Positions 24,082 to 33,722 of a stretch of 61,544 nt of DNA are shown piece by piece (the stretch's first letter is position 1; every line of letters begins with the position of its first letter). The notes below the pieces were generated by a model. That model made no database searches. It was not told where the DNA came from and saw only the letters and a program-made list of their open reading frames with translations. The DNA comes from Bacillota bacterium (GTDB lineage Bacteria; Bacillota; Clostridia; Christensenellales; Christensenellaceae): NCBI GenBank assembly GCA_023393165.1, contig JAEWMJ010000005.1, positions 1 to 61,544 on the forward strand. The letters run 5' to 3'. Position numbers and translations under genes: made by a program.

Positions 24082-26544
24082 ATGAAAAGGTTCAGCAATC
24101 TAAAAATCGGTTTTAAGATCTCTATTGTTACAATGCTCATACTGGTATGTTCTCTGGCAGCGGTGGGGTTCAGCTCCATCTATTTCTCAAACTCCGGTAT
24201 AAAAGGTTTAACAGACGAATTCCTGCAAAACCGGGCAAAGGACAGCGCTATGATTCTTTCGGAAAGGGTTTCACTTATCAAGAAAGATCTGGAGCAAACC
24301 GCTTCGGAGAAAGATCTGCAGTTATCAAATTGGGAAACACAGAAAGCTGCTCTTGAAGCAAAAACCAATACCTTTGATTGTTTAAGGATCGGCATTGTGG
24401 ACGCCGGCGGCAAAGTCAGCTACACGGACGGATCCACGGAAGATCTCTCCGGCCAAACTTTCTATAAAAATTCGCTCAATTCGGATACTGTGATTTCAGA
24501 TCCCGAATATCTGAAGGCGGATGACAAGGTCGTATTTTACGGTTTTTCAAAAATTCCGGGATCCGACAACAGACTTGCCGTTCAACTGAATTACGCTGCC
24601 ATCAGCAACGTAATAGCTGACATCAAGGTAGGTGAAAACGGATACTGTTTTGTGGACAATAATGAGTGCACAACGGTGATCCATAAGGATCTGGACCTGG
24701 TAAAAGTAAAGGACAACGATTTTATCAGCGTAAAAACAGATCCAAACCTTCAGCAAATCGTAGATATTGAAAAGAAAATGGTTGCGGGTGAAACAGGCGT
24801 AGGTTCCTACACATACAATGGAAATAAAAAATATCTTGGATACGCTCCGGTGGAAGGAACAAACTGGTCGCTCGCTGTAGCGGCTCTGGACAGCGAAATA
24901 TTTGCGCCCATTCACACCATTGAAAACATATTGCTTTTGACTGCGGGTATCGCACTGGCTGCCGGTATCGGGATCCAGCTGCTGTTGACCCGCTCAATTA
25001 TCAACAGGCCCATAAAAAAAATTGTAGACGCGGCAACCCGGCTTTCATCGGGCGATGTGGACGTTACGCTCGTTTCCAATTCCAGGGATGAAATTGGAAT
25101 TCTATCCGACGCCTTCCAGAAGATCGCGGACGGAACAAAAGAATGCGCAAAAGCGGCAGAATTGCTGGCCGCCGGAGAAACAGACGTTTCAATTATCGAA
25201 AGATCCGAAAACGACGTTCTGATGAAAAGCATGCAAAGCGTAAAACTGACCCTGAATCATCTTTCGGATGAATTTAAAATGCTGATTGAATCATCCGAGC
25301 AGGGCGATTTTTCAAAGCGCGGCGATTCCGGCCTTTTCCGGGGCCAATACGCCCTCATGATCCAGGGCGTCAACAAAATACTGGGCGAAGTGGAAAAAGC
25401 CTTCGATCAGATTAACGCCGCCAACCATATTATCGAAAAACAGTCGGAATATCAGAAGGAACAAACCGGCAAGATCGTTGTAAATCTGGAAAGACTGTCC
25501 CGCGGCGAACTCTGCTGCGATATGTCCGTAACACCGCCGGATGACGATACACAGGAACTTTACGACTTGTTTTCAGGCATCAGCCATAACCTGCACAAGA
25601 GCGTAAGCGCAATCCAGGGTTACATCAAGGATATCGACGCCGTTTTAAACGAGGTTGCGGACGGTAATCTCAGCGTTGAAATCAAATCCGATTATTTGGG
25701 CGACTTTATGAAACTGAAGAGTTCCATCAATCAAATCATCCAGTCCATGAACAAGACGTTCCTGGAAATCAACCTATCCGCAGAACAGGTTGCCGCCGGT
25801 TCCAAGCAGGTGTCGGACGGCAGCCAGGAATTGTCGCAGGGCGCAACCCGCCAGGCTTCTTCCATCGAACAACTGAACGATTCGATATCAAGGCTGGCAG
25901 ACAATACCAGGAAGAACGCGTCTTATGCAAACCAGGCCAACGAATCTTCCATGATCGCAAAAGACGCCGCTATCAACGGCAACAGCGAAATGAAACTGAT
26001 GCTTGGATCCATGTCCGAGATCAATGAGGCCTCCATTAATATTTCAAAGATCATCAAGGTGATAGACGATATTGCATTCCAGACGAATATTCTTGCCCTG
26101 AATGCAGCCGTAGAGGCCGCGCGCGCCGGCCAGCACGGGAAAGGTTTTGCGGTGGTTGCCGAAGAGGTCAGAAACCTTGCGTCACGCAGCGCAAACGCGG
26201 CAAAAGAAACAACCGTGCTGATAGAAGGCTCTATTTCCAAGGTGGACAGCGGCACAAAAATTGCAAACAATACGGCGGATGCTCTGGAAAAAATCATGTC
26301 CGAGGTCATCAAGGCGTCAGATCTGGTATCCAGCATCTCCTCCGCCACTAACGTGGAAGCTGCCGAATTGGATCAGATCAGCAAAGAGATCGACCAATTA
26401 TCCAACGTGGTGCAGACGAATTCCGCAACCGCACAGCAAAGCGCGGCGGCAAGCGAAGAGCTCTTTGGCCAGTCTGAAATGATGAAGGAAATGGTCGGCA
26501 AATTTAGATTAAGGCAGGATGATTTAAAACCTATTGAGGACTAA
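24082..26544 (+). CDS. Methyl-accepting chemotaxis protein
   Basis: An 820 aa chemoreceptor. TM1 about 10-32; extracytoplasmic double-Cache sensor about 35-275 with YTDGSTEDLSGQTFY and WSLAVAAL; TM2 about 278-300; then HAMP (about 300-352) followed by further HAMP-like repeats up to about 560 (DGNLSVEIKSDYLGDF). The signalling hairpin tip DIAFQTNILALNAAVEAARA (followed by GQHGKGFAVVAEEVRNLA) is canonical. There is no CheR-binding pentapeptide at the C terminus. AAAGGAAAAAC precedes the ATG. The organism is therefore probably motile. Ligand unknown; dCache domains often bind amino acids or organic acids. Confidence 0.95.
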   Translation: MKRFSNLKIGFKISIVTMLILVCSLAAVGFSSIYFSNSGIKGLTDEFLQNRAKDSAMILSERVSLIKKDLEQTASEKDLQLSNWETQKAALEAKTNTFDCLRIGIVDAGGKVSYTDGSTEDLSGQTFYKNSLNSDTVISDPEYLKADDKVVFYGFSKIPGSDNRLAVQLNYAAISNVIADIKVGENGYCFVDNNECTTVIHKDLDLVKVKDNDFISVKTDPNLQQIVDIEKKMVAGETGVGSYTYNGNKKYLGYAPVEGTNWSLAVAALDSEIFAPIHTIENILLLTAGIALAAGIGIQLLLTRSIINRPIKKIVDAATRLSSGDVDVTLVSNSRDEIGILSDAFQKIADGTKECAKAAELLAAGETDVSIIERSENDVLMKSMQSVKLTLNHLSDEFKMLIESSEQGDFSKRGDSGLFRGQYALMIQGVNKILGEVEKAFDQINAANHIIEKQSEYQKEQTGKIVVNLERLSRGELCCDMSVTPPDDDTQELYDLFSGISHNLHKSVSAIQGYIKDIDAVLNEVADGNLSVEIKSDYLGDFMKLKSSINQIIQSMNKTFLEINLSAEQVAAGSKQVSDGSQELSQGATRQASSIEQLNDSISRLADNTRKNASYANQANESSMIAKDAAINGNSEMKLMLGSMSEINEASINISKIIKVIDDIAFQTNILALNAAVEAARAGQHGKGFAVVAEEVRNLASRSANAAKETTVLIEGSISKVDSGTKIANNTADALEKIMSEVIKASDLVSSISSATNVEAAELDQISKEIDQLSNVVQTNSATAQQSAAASEELFGQSEMMKEMVGKFRLRQDDLKPIED

Positions 26545-26548
26545 ATAC

Positions 26549-26577
26549 AAAAAAGCGTCTTAACAGGCGCTTTTTTT
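26549..26577. terminator. Bidirectional terminator
   Basis: AAAAAAGCG pairs with CGCTTTTTT around a 10 nt loop. It lies between the convergent chemoreceptor and SDR genes and serves both. Confidence 0.8.
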
Positions 26578-26600
26578 AATGCCGTCTTTTGACAGCCGTT

Positions 26601-27377
26601 TTATTCTTTTGAATAGGCCCACCCTGCGTCGCCGTCATAAATCATCAGTTTGGTCATGCCGCCGTCCACCACAATATTTTGCCCCGTGATAAACCCGGCG
26701 TCCCCGCTGCATAAAAAAAGCACTGTTTTGGCAATATCCTCAGGCACGCCCACCCGCCCTGCGGGATGCTGCGACCGGTCCGCCCGGGAATGCGCGGGAA
26801 CGTAGTTTTCTTCTTTTTGGTAAGCGCCGGTATCGATCCAACCCGGGCTTACGGAATTCACGCGCACCCGTCCTGCCAGGCTTATTGCCAGAGCATGCGT
26901 CAGCGCGCTGATTCCGCCTTTTGCAGCCGTATAGCTTTCGGTATCCGCCTGCGACATTGTGGCGCGTGTGGAAGAAATATTTACAATGGAGGCGTCCTCG
27001 GTAAAAACATCCTTCAAAAGTAGGGAAAGCATATACGGAGCGGTCACTCCCAGCCGAAGCACATAATTAAAATCATCAAACCCGCATCCGGACAAAATAC
27101 CTTTTCTGCTTAAGCAGGCATTGTTCACAAGACAATCCACACGGCCAAACCTGCTGATCACTTTTTCCGCAAAATTGCGAAGTACGCTTTCTTCGGTAAT
27201 GTCTCCGGCAACAAACAACAATCTTTCCTGACACTGCTGCATCAATCTGCTTCCCGAAACCTCGTCAGTGTCAATAAACGCCACATTTGCGCCTGCCTTT
27301 AAGAATTCCTGCACAATACACCGGCCGATTCCGTTCGCGCCGCCCGTAATCACGCACACCTTGCCGCGAAAGTCCAC
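26601..27377 (-). CDS. Short-chain dehydrogenase/reductase
   Basis: A 258 aa classical SDR: cofactor motif TGGANGIG (about 12-19), D at about 37-39 after the second strand (NAD preference), NNACLS, and the catalytic Ser/Tyr/Lys set in VNISSTRA and SYTAAKGG (YxxxK). Start is a GTG with GGGGAGG before it. It is separated by a terminator from the upstream alcohol dehydrogenase. Substrate unknown; probably a sugar, polyol or alcohol. Confidence 0.88.
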   Translation of the reverse strand: MDFRGKVCVITGGANGIGRCIVQEFLKAGANVAFIDTDEVSGSRLMQQCQERLLFVAGDITEESVLRNFAEKVISRFGRVDCLVNNACLSRKGILSGCGFDDFNYVLRLGVTAPYMLSLLLKDVFTEDASIVNISSTRATMSQADTESYTAAKGGISALTHALAISLAGRVRVNSVSPGWIDTGAYQKEENYVPAHSRADRSQHPAGRVGVPEDIAKTVLFLCSGDAGFITGQNIVVDGGMTKLMIYDGDAGWAYSKE

Positions 27378-27527
27378 AATATCATCCTCCCCGCTTGAAT
27401 TGATTTTTTCGAAAAGTTTAATAAATTTAAGGTTATGACTGGTTTTCTTTAACTATACAATAGACATGAAAAGATTACAACATCCCGCATATCTTCATGA
27501 TATATATCTTTATTACATCAAAAGAAA

Positions 27528-27546
27528 CAGGGGCTTTATGCCCCTG
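27528..27546 (-). terminator. Terminator of the alcohol dehydrogenase gene
   Basis: Minus strand CAGGGGC-ATAAA-GCCCCTG followed by TTTCTTTT. Confidence 0.8.
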
Positions 27547-27556
27547 CTGCTCTTTA

Positions 27557-28618
27557 TTATTTATGGAAGTAAACTCTTTCCCTTAATTCCGGCGCGACAA
27601 ATACCTTTACAAGATCGGGATCGCGTCTGAGTTCATGAAGAGCCCATTCCAGGTCCGAAAGCGGAACGGCCAGCGAGAACATCGGGCTCGGATCGATCCG
27701 CTTGTAATGCAGCAGGCGGATGGCCTCGCCCCAGTTGTTGCCGATCCCCGCGCAGGAACCGCTGACCTTTTTTTCGCCGAGGACGAACTCATAAGGTTCC
27801 AGTTCCGCCTTGGCTCCCTGCGCCGCGATACCGAACGCCTCCAGTTTTCCGCCCCTGCGGAGCATTTGGAAAGCTTGTTCGTAAGTTTTTACACTTCCGA
27901 CGGCCTCTATCACATAGTCCACTCCCACGCCATCCGTTATTTCCATGACCCTTTGCATGGGGTCTTCCTTCCTGTAATCGATGGTGATATCCGCGCCCAT
28001 CGCTTTTGCCATGGCAAGCCGCGCCTCGCTGTCGCCTATTACAATAACAGGCGCGCAGCCTCTCAGACGGGCAAGCGCGGCATGCAGTATGCCCAGGCCG
28101 CATCCTATGATTACGATACTGGAAGCTATTTTGGCATTCATTCTCTTGGACGCGTGGATGGTAGCCGTAAGGGGTTCCACAAACGCGGCGGTATAATCGT
28201 CCATTCCGTCCGGCAGTAAATAGCAGTTGTCGGCGGGCGCCTTCACATATTCCGCAAAACCGCCGTTGGTGTGGATACCAAGCTGCGTAAATGTTGTGCA
28301 CAGCAGGTTGTCGCCGCTCCTGCAAAAATAGCAGGTCCCGCAGGTAAGGCAGATATCCACCGCAACACGGTCCCCCGGCTTTACCCTGGTAACCTTGCGG
28401 CCCACCTCCGTTATTTCTCCCCAAAATTCATGGCCGGTTATCAAAGGCAGCTTGTCGCTGGCATATTTTCCTGTATAAATACTCCAGTCTGACCCGCAGA
28501 TTCCGCAGACCTTTACCTTGATCAGAACCTCGTTGTCGCCGATCTCCGGAACGGGAACATCCGCGAGTACCATAACATTGGGTTCTTTCACCACCTGCGC
28601 CTTCATCGTTTTAGCCAT
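27557..28618 (-). CDS. Zinc-dependent alcohol/polyol dehydrogenase (MDR family)
   Basis: A 353 aa medium-chain dehydrogenase. Catalytic zinc ligands in GICGSDW and GHEFWGE; structural zinc loop CLTCGTCYFCRSGDNLLC; NAD site VIIGCGLGILHA. This set is typical of sorbitol, butanediol or threonine dehydrogenases. GGAGGGC precedes the ATG. Monocistronic by its terminator. A role in polyol oxidation fits the other catabolic genes, but the substrate is not deducible. Confidence 0.88.
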   Translation of the reverse strand: MAKTMKAQVVKEPNVMVLADVPVPEIGDNEVLIKVKVCGICGSDWSIYTGKYASDKLPLITGHEFWGEITEVGRKVTRVKPGDRVAVDICLTCGTCYFCRSGDNLLCTTFTQLGIHTNGGFAEYVKAPADNCYLLPDGMDDYTAAFVEPLTATIHASKRMNAKIASSIVIIGCGLGILHAALARLRGCAPVIVIGDSEARLAMAKAMGADITIDYRKEDPMQRVMEITDGVGVDYVIEAVGSVKTYEQAFQMLRRGGKLEAFGIAAQGAKAELEPYEFVLGEKKVSGSCAGIGNNWGEAIRLLHYKRIDPSPMFSLAVPLSDLEWALHELRRDPDLVKVFVAPELRERVYFHK

Positions 28619-28754
28619 AGTGGCCCTCCTTAATCCTGAATTGCGGCATATGCCGCATACATTTACCTGTTCTGTTTAGTATTAGTAATTTTAGGCAGGT
28701 CATACCGTAATCATAAATTTTAGGCCCGGCTTCTCATTCATCAAAAAAAAAGAA

Positions 28755-28768
28755 CCGGCAGCTGCCGG
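28755..28768. terminator. Palindromic hairpin with A and T runs
   Basis: CCGGCAGCTGCCGG with A8 to the left and AATTTTT to the right. It marks the edge between the dehydrogenase region and the element remnant. Confidence 0.5.
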
Positions 28769-28769
28769 C

Positions 28770-29100
28770 AAATTTTTATGTTTTACCTTGTATTAGGTCA
28801 GTATACAAGGAACTATACGCAGACCGTGAAACGGGCGCTATTCCACATTCCCATTGACAACGCCTTTCGCTGTTCGGAGGTATCTGTTCTTTGGAGGAGG
28901 CTGGGGGTGCGGGGACAGAGCCACCGCATGAAGCTAACGATTACCGTTAATCCAGCCAGCCAAGGGTTTAAGAGTGGAGATTTTGCGCCAGCAAAATACT
29001 ACTCGTCACTTGACTGGCTGGATAGGCGCAGCGGCCTGATGTACAGGTAATTCTGACTTGCACATTCACTTTTATTGGCATAGGGCAAACGTAGAAAACC
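28770..29100. other. Non-genic stretch, possible decayed coding DNA
   Basis: A 90-codon frame at 28778-29050 (contains FHIPIDNAFRCSEV and GDFAPAKYYSSLDWLDRR) has no ribosome binding site and no family I know. Together with the recombinase remnant at 30646 it may be left over from a mobile element. Confidence 0.3.
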
Positions 29101-30555
29101 TTATTTTCGGAATATAGCATTATACCGGCGAGTGTATACAAACCATGTAATACATGCTGTTAATAATGCCAGTGAAATTAAAGCTGTAAGAATACTATAT
29201 GTTTGCCAAATAAGTATCGTTGACCAATTATATCCGATAAGCATTAGGATAACCCAGCACATTACAGTAGCTATCAGACAAATAACAGTTGCGATTATGC
29301 TCTTTTTTGTCATTGGCTGCCGCTCATTCATTTTCTTTCTGCGTAATCCTAAAAGAAAGAACAGAACAGCCAACAGGCAACAAATAATTGTGGCAGACGA
29401 CAAAGTGATGTCAAGAAACTGTGTGCCGCTTATCTCATACGACTGAGACAGATTGCCATCCAATATCTCCTTAACTTTTAACACTAAATTGATGTTGGTA
29501 TTTGCGCCGTTGGTCAACAAGCATATGGCTGTGCGTTCGTTTGGCAGTATTACCACTTCGGTTGCAAAATTGGGGTTGCCTCCTGGGTGTTCAATAATTG
29601 TTTGGTCGGAATTTACTGACCACCCCGCCGCATAAAACATTCCGTTGACGTCCGAAACTGACATGTCCCCCTGATGGGATGTCTCAATAACCTCACGGAA
29701 TATTTCGGGTATATCCTGAACAATACCCATCTGTATGCCCATCCAACGCGCCATATCTTTGGTGCAAGATATGATGTAGCCCGCGGGTTTATTCCCGGCA
29801 TAATCCGGTGCATCATATGGGGTCGTCATAAAGAAAGAAGAGCGGTAGCCCTGTGCCAATTGTCCGGTAGCTTGAGCATCTTCTTTGTAAACATACGTCT
29901 GGTGTAGCCCTAACGGCTGAAACACTTGTTTTTTCATGTAGTCTTCATAGCTCTGACCCGACACAATCTCAATAACCAGACCTAATACGTCATAATTAAC
30001 AGTTCCGTAACTATACTGCTCACCAGGATAGAACGACAATTCAGTATCTACGAGCATTTCTACGGTTTTTTGCAACATATCCGGCGTATTGCCTTGTGGA
30101 ATGTTTTGACTGAGACTGCCATTTGTTATGCCGCTAGTATGGTGTAAAAAGTTATTGAGTGTAACACTTTGCATATCAACGGGTTTCCCCTGATACTTTA
30201 ACGTAAACCAAGGTAAATACTTTTGGATGGGGTCAGTCATTGACAGCAGTCCTTGTTTTTCCATCAGCAGAATACCCATGCCGGTAAAAGCTTTACTGAC
30301 CGAAGCCAGCTCATATAGAGTATTTTCACTTGCCGACAGTCCTTTTTCACGATCTGCGTACCCGGAAGAAAAGTAGAGCTCTTCATCGTTCGCAAGTATT
30401 GAGATTGACATTCCCGGCACACCTGATATACGACAGGCATCATCCAACAATGTTTGTATTGAATCAGATTGCGAATCTGACAACGCATAACTTGGTGTTG
30501 CGAATCCTGAGAATAGTATAAGTGCCGCTATAACAAAAACAATAATACTTTTCAT
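29101..30555 (-). CDS. Serine hydrolase of the class C beta-lactamase/PBP4 type, membrane-anchored
   Basis: A 484 aa protein. Signal peptide residues 1-24 (ends PSYALS). The beta-lactamase-related domain (about 30-350) has the SxxK motif in ASVSKAF, the YxN motif in YGTVNYD and an HPGG motif replacing KTG. The last 120 residues contain three or more hydrophobic helices, an arrangement of Firmicutes esterase/D-aminopeptidase-like homologues. True beta-lactam hydrolysis is not implied. CGGAGAG precedes the ATG. It sits between possible element remnants, which suggests horizontal acquisition. Confidence 0.82.
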   Translation of the reverse strand: MKSIIVFVIAALILFSGFATPSYALSDSQSDSIQTLLDDACRISGVPGMSISILANDEELYFSSGYADREKGLSASENTLYELASVSKAFTGMGILLMEKQGLLSMTDPIQKYLPWFTLKYQGKPVDMQSVTLNNFLHHTSGITNGSLSQNIPQGNTPDMLQKTVEMLVDTELSFYPGEQYSYGTVNYDVLGLVIEIVSGQSYEDYMKKQVFQPLGLHQTYVYKEDAQATGQLAQGYRSSFFMTTPYDAPDYAGNKPAGYIISCTKDMARWMGIQMGIVQDIPEIFREVIETSHQGDMSVSDVNGMFYAAGWSVNSDQTIIEHPGGNPNFATEVVILPNERTAICLLTNGANTNINLVLKVKEILDGNLSQSYEISGTQFLDITLSSATIICCLLAVLFFLLGLRRKKMNERQPMTKKSIIATVICLIATVMCWVILMLIGYNWSTILIWQTYSILTALISLALLTACITWFVYTRRYNAIFRK

Positions 30556-30645
30556 AGCTCTCCGTTTTGAAAAAATGATGCATTAAATCTACCATATTCA
30601 TTCTACCACATAAATCCAGCCTTATTTCCATTTTTTCCTGCCCCT

Positions 30646-30849
30646 CTGGACACCCGCAAGCAAGCCCTTGTCAAAGAGATTGCGGACTTGACGGCAGACA
30701 CCATCAGCCCGGAACAGGTACAGCAGATTTCCGGCTGCTTGGACACATGGGAAACCGTCAGCTTTGACGATAAGCGGCGGGTACTGGATTTGCTGGTTAC
30801 TACTGTGGAAGCCACCAGCGAAAAGATGAACATTACATGGAAAATCTGA
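30646..30849 (+). pseudogene. 3' remnant of a large serine recombinase
   Basis: An open frame without start encodes 67 residues ending in a stop, from LDTRKQALVKEIADL through VSFDDKRRVLDLLVTTVEAT to SEKMNITWKI. This matches the C-terminal end of large serine recombinases from clostridial conjugative and mobilisable elements (family recognition from memory). The catalytic N-terminal domain is absent, so it cannot be active. Confidence 0.7.
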
Positions 30850-30916
30850 CGGGCAACACATCACCCGTCAGACCATTACCCTGTGTAATCCCTTGTAAAC
30901 TGTACTTTATAAAAGA

Positions 30917-31660
30917 CTAAACGTTTGCCTGACGCCCGCGCCGGAACATCTCATAAGGCACCTGGAACAGGCCGTCGGGCATCACGAAATACAGATAACT
31001 GATGGGAACGCCGTTTCCCGCTTCATACAGCCAGCGTTTCATTTCAAGCACCTGCTCGTCCGGCCCCAAACTAAGCGACGCCTTTTCGTCGCCGGTTGGA
31101 GCGCGCATAAGGATTGTTTGCTCTATTTTTTCCACAGGGATTTTGATTTCTTTCAACAGTACATGCGCCAGCGAATCGGAAAAATCGCAGCCGCTTAATT
31201 TTTCGTATGTAGCGACGGGCAGAAAGTCGTCCTCCAGTGCAATCGGCTGGTCGGCCGCGAATCGTATCCTGTGCAGATGATGTACTTTTGCGCCCTTTGA
31301 CCATTTTTCGCTTAAAGGAGGCTCCAAGACTTCTATTTCCCTGTCAAACTCCACGCGGTTGAAGCTTTTGACGCCCAGCAATTCCAGCATATAGGAAAGG
31401 GAGATCATGGGTTCAAAAGCCGTCCTGCCCGATTTATCCGTGACAAAACTGCCTATCCCGTGGCGTTTTATGATCACGCCCTCCCGCTCCAGCTCATAAA
31501 ACGCGGCGCGCACCGTCGCCCTGCCCAATTTGAGGGAATGGATCAGTTCTTTTTCGGTGGGCAGCTGCGACCCGGGCGGATATTTTCCCGATACGATTCC
31601 TTCCAGCAGATGGTCCTTTAACTGAATATATAATGGAATCCGGCTGTCTTTATCGATCAT
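30917..31660 (-). CDS. GntR-family (HutC/UTRA) regulator
   Basis: A 247 aa repressor. N-terminal winged helix: IPLYIQLKDHLLEGI, GSQLPTEKELIHSL, GRATVRAAFYELEREGVI. C-terminal UTRA ligand domain (about 85-240) with HHLHRIRFADQ-like and ISYLYFVMP strands. AAAGGTGA precedes the ATG. It is divergent from the second glpA operon; the 325 bp between contain a promoter for that operon and a perfect palindrome that suits a GntR dimer. UTRA effectors are often phosphorylated sugars. Confidence 0.9.
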   Translation of the reverse strand: MIDKDSRIPLYIQLKDHLLEGIVSGKYPPGSQLPTEKELIHSLKLGRATVRAAFYELEREGVIIKRHGIGSFVTDKSGRTAFEPMISLSYMLELLGVKSFNRVEFDREIEVLEPPLSEKWSKGAKVHHLHRIRFAADQPIALEDDFLPVATYEKLSGCDFSDSLAHVLLKEIKIPVEKIEQTILMRAPTGDEKASLSLGPDEQVLEMKRWLYEAGNGVPISYLYFVMPDGLFQVPYEMFRRGRQANV

Positions 31661-31701
31661 AACGAGTCACCTTTTTTCTTTATTAAAAATCCCAAAAAAT
31701 A

Positions 31702-31759
31702 TTGACAAAAATAGACTTTGAACGTAAACTAAAGGTGTAGGAGGTCCGGACGTCCGGAC
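31702..31759 (+). promoter_or_regulatory. Promoter and GntR-type operator of glpA operon 2
   Basis: TTGACA (31702-31707), 17 bp, TAAACT (31725-31730). Starting 14 bp after the -10 is the perfect 16 bp palindrome GTCCGGACGTCCGGAC (31744-31759). A bound repressor here would block transcription. The remaining leader to 31985 (226 bp) holds no gene I can support. Confidence 0.7.
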
Positions 31760-31985
31760 GACTCAAGCCAAAAAAACGCTCACATTCATTATGCAGCAAT
31801 TGCACATTTAACGCAAGCACTGAATGCTGCAAATTAAGTTTTTACAAAAGCACTATACTTCACAAGAGGACTCAATCCGCAGTTTAAGTTTACGGCAGCG
31901 CTTGTAATCAAATTTATACCATGCATTGATTTAACTGAGTAAAGCAGCATTTTTATTTTTTAAAGGGCTATCTCTCATTTTCGGG

Positions 31986-33722
31986 ATGTGTGAAATGGTA
32001 AAAAAAGCCGTCCGCGTGCAAAAAGCGATCCATAGCAAGGGAATAACCGGGATCGAATGCTCCCCCTGGCGGGAAAGCATCCGCCTTACGGGCGAAGCCC
32101 GCGATTACTTATCTTTATTTGAAGCTGGAAAAACCGCGGCGAAGTTCGGGTACAAGGGAGTTGTAAACGACATCCGGCTGAGCGGTTTTGATACGCCCCG
32201 CATGTCCATGCCCGCCACGCGGGACGATTCGCTGCATAACAAGCGGCCGGATGTCCTCATTATCGGCGGCGGCGTGATCGGCTGCGCGATCGCGCGCGAG
32301 ATGGCGAAGTACCGGCTTTCGGTAATGCTGATCGAAAAAGAACCGGACGTTGCCATGCACGCGTCCTCCAGGAACGACGGGATGATCCATCCTGGCATCG
32401 GCTCCCGGCCGGACACGCTGCGCGGCATATACAACGTCCGCGGCAACGCGATGTATACGGAGCTTACACGCGAACTGGACGTGGAGTTTTCCCGCATAGG
32501 AAATTTGATCATGTACGGGAATCCGGCGCTTTTTATCCCCATGAGCCTGCTCTTTGCTTACCGGAGTTCAAAACTGCGGATCCAGGGGAAGCACCTCGAT
32601 CGAAAGGAACTTTACCGGCTGGAACCGCACCTGAAGGACGGAATAGCGGGCGGGTTTTTGTACCCGTCCTCGGGCATCCTCTCCCCCTATAAGCTGACCG
32701 TGGCGCTGGCCGAAAACGCGGTTGAAAACGGCGTCCTGTTCAGTCTGGAAACCGCCGCGGAAAAAATGGAGACGCAGGGCGGCAGGATCACGGGCGTCAT
32801 AACCAACCGAGGCACGATCCGTCCCCGCGTGGTTGTGAACGCGGCGGGCGTTTTTGCGGATACGGTCGCCGGAATGGCGGACGACCGCTTTTTCTCCATC
32901 CACCCGCGCAAGGGCGAACTCATCATCCTGGATAAGAAAAAAGGCGGGATGGCGCACACCTCCATGTCGGTGGTGACTCCCGAACTCGCGCACTCGGATA
33001 CAAAGGGCGGAGGGATCATGCCTACCATAGACGGCAACGTGCTGGTGGGTCCCGACGCGTACGAGCAGCCTTTCCGGGAGGATTTTTCCACAAACGCGGA
33101 GCGCATCCGCGCGATCATGGAAAAGCATCTGACGCTGATAAAAGGGTGCGGCCCGGGCGATGTGATCGCGTATTTCGCCGGCATCCGCGCGGCCACTTAT
33201 GAAGAAGACTTTATCATAGAAAAATCCGCAAGCATTAAAAACCTTGTGCACGCGGCGGGCATACAGTCCCCCGGCCTTGCGGCCGCGCCCGCGATCGCGC
33301 AGGATATCGCGAAAATAACGGCCGGGATACTGAATCAGGAGACGCCGGTCAAAACGAACAGTTCTTTTAATCCCATCCGGCGCAGACGTCCCAACCTTAA
33401 AAATATGACGCTGGAAGAAAAACAGGAAATCATACGCCAAAATCCCGATTATGGCATCGTCGTCTGCCGCTGCGAAGGCGTCAGCCGGGGCGAAGTGCTG
33501 GACGCAATCCGCTCTCCCCTGCCCGCCCTCAGCCTGGACGCGGTCAAGCGCAGGGTGCGGCCGGGAATGGGACGGTGCCAGGGCGGCTTCTGTTCCCCGC
33601 AGATACTGAAACTGATCGCGCAGGAGGCAAAAACAGCGGACAGCGCGGTTACCAAATCTGGCGGCGAATCCCGCATACTGCTTGGCGAGACCAAAGGAGA
33701 TACTGATGAACGCTCATTATGA
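31986..33722 (+). CDS. GlpA-like FAD-dependent dehydrogenase with N-terminal extension (operon 2)
   Basis: A 578 aa flavoprotein, a paralogue of the 13140 gene. FAD motif IIGGGVIGCAIAREM begins near residue 92; C-terminal BFD domain has VCRCEGV and GRCQGGFCSP. Residues 1-75 are an extra domain (GITGIECSPWRESIRLTGEA, KFGYKGVVNDIRLSG) absent from the paralogue; its alternating pattern recalls BON-type domains. No ribosome binding site is convincing at either the first ATG-type start or the ATG at 31995, so the exact start is uncertain. It overlaps the next gene by 17 bp. Confidence 0.85.
   Translation: MCEMVKKAVRVQKAIHSKGITGIECSPWRESIRLTGEARDYLSLFEAGKTAAKFGYKGVVNDIRLSGFDTPRMSMPATRDDSLHNKRPDVLIIGGGVIGCAIAREMAKYRLSVMLIEKEPDVAMHASSRNDGMIHPGIGSRPDTLRGIYNVRGNAMYTELTRELDVEFSRIGNLIMYGNPALFIPMSLLFAYRSSKLRIQGKHLDRKELYRLEPHLKDGIAGGFLYPSSGILSPYKLTVALAENAVENGVLFSLETAAEKMETQGGRITGVITNRGTIRPRVVVNAAGVFADTVAGMADDRFFSIHPRKGELIILDKKKGGMAHTSMSVVTPELAHSDTKGGGIMPTIDGNVLVGPDAYEQPFREDFSTNAERIRAIMEKHLTLIKGCGPGDVIAYFAGIRAATYEEDFIIEKSASIKNLVHAAGIQSPGLAAAPAIAQDIAKITAGILNQETPVKTNSSFNPIRRRRPNLKNMTLEEKQEIIRQNPDYGIVVCRCEGVSRGEVLDAIRSPLPALSLDAVKRRVRPGMGRCQGGFCSPQILKLIAQEAKTADSAVTKSGGESRILLGETKGDTDERSL

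Noticed and set aside
28778..29050. 90-codon frame between the dehydrogenase and the serine hydrolase
   Set aside because: No ribosome binding site, no recognised family; treated as possible decayed sequence only.
29101..30555. Beta-lactam resistance gene
   Set aside because: The serine hydrolase has SxxK and YxN, but the fold is shared by esterases and peptidases; HPGG in place of KTG and the multi-helix tail do not support a resistance call.
32568..33440. 290-codon frame antisense to the second glpA-like gene (and similar long antisense frames at 34024-35166, 47978-49144 and 49374-50768)
   Set aside because: All lie opposite genes with clear family motifs in GC-rich DNA, lack ribosome binding sites and read as low-complexity His/Arg-rich sequence.
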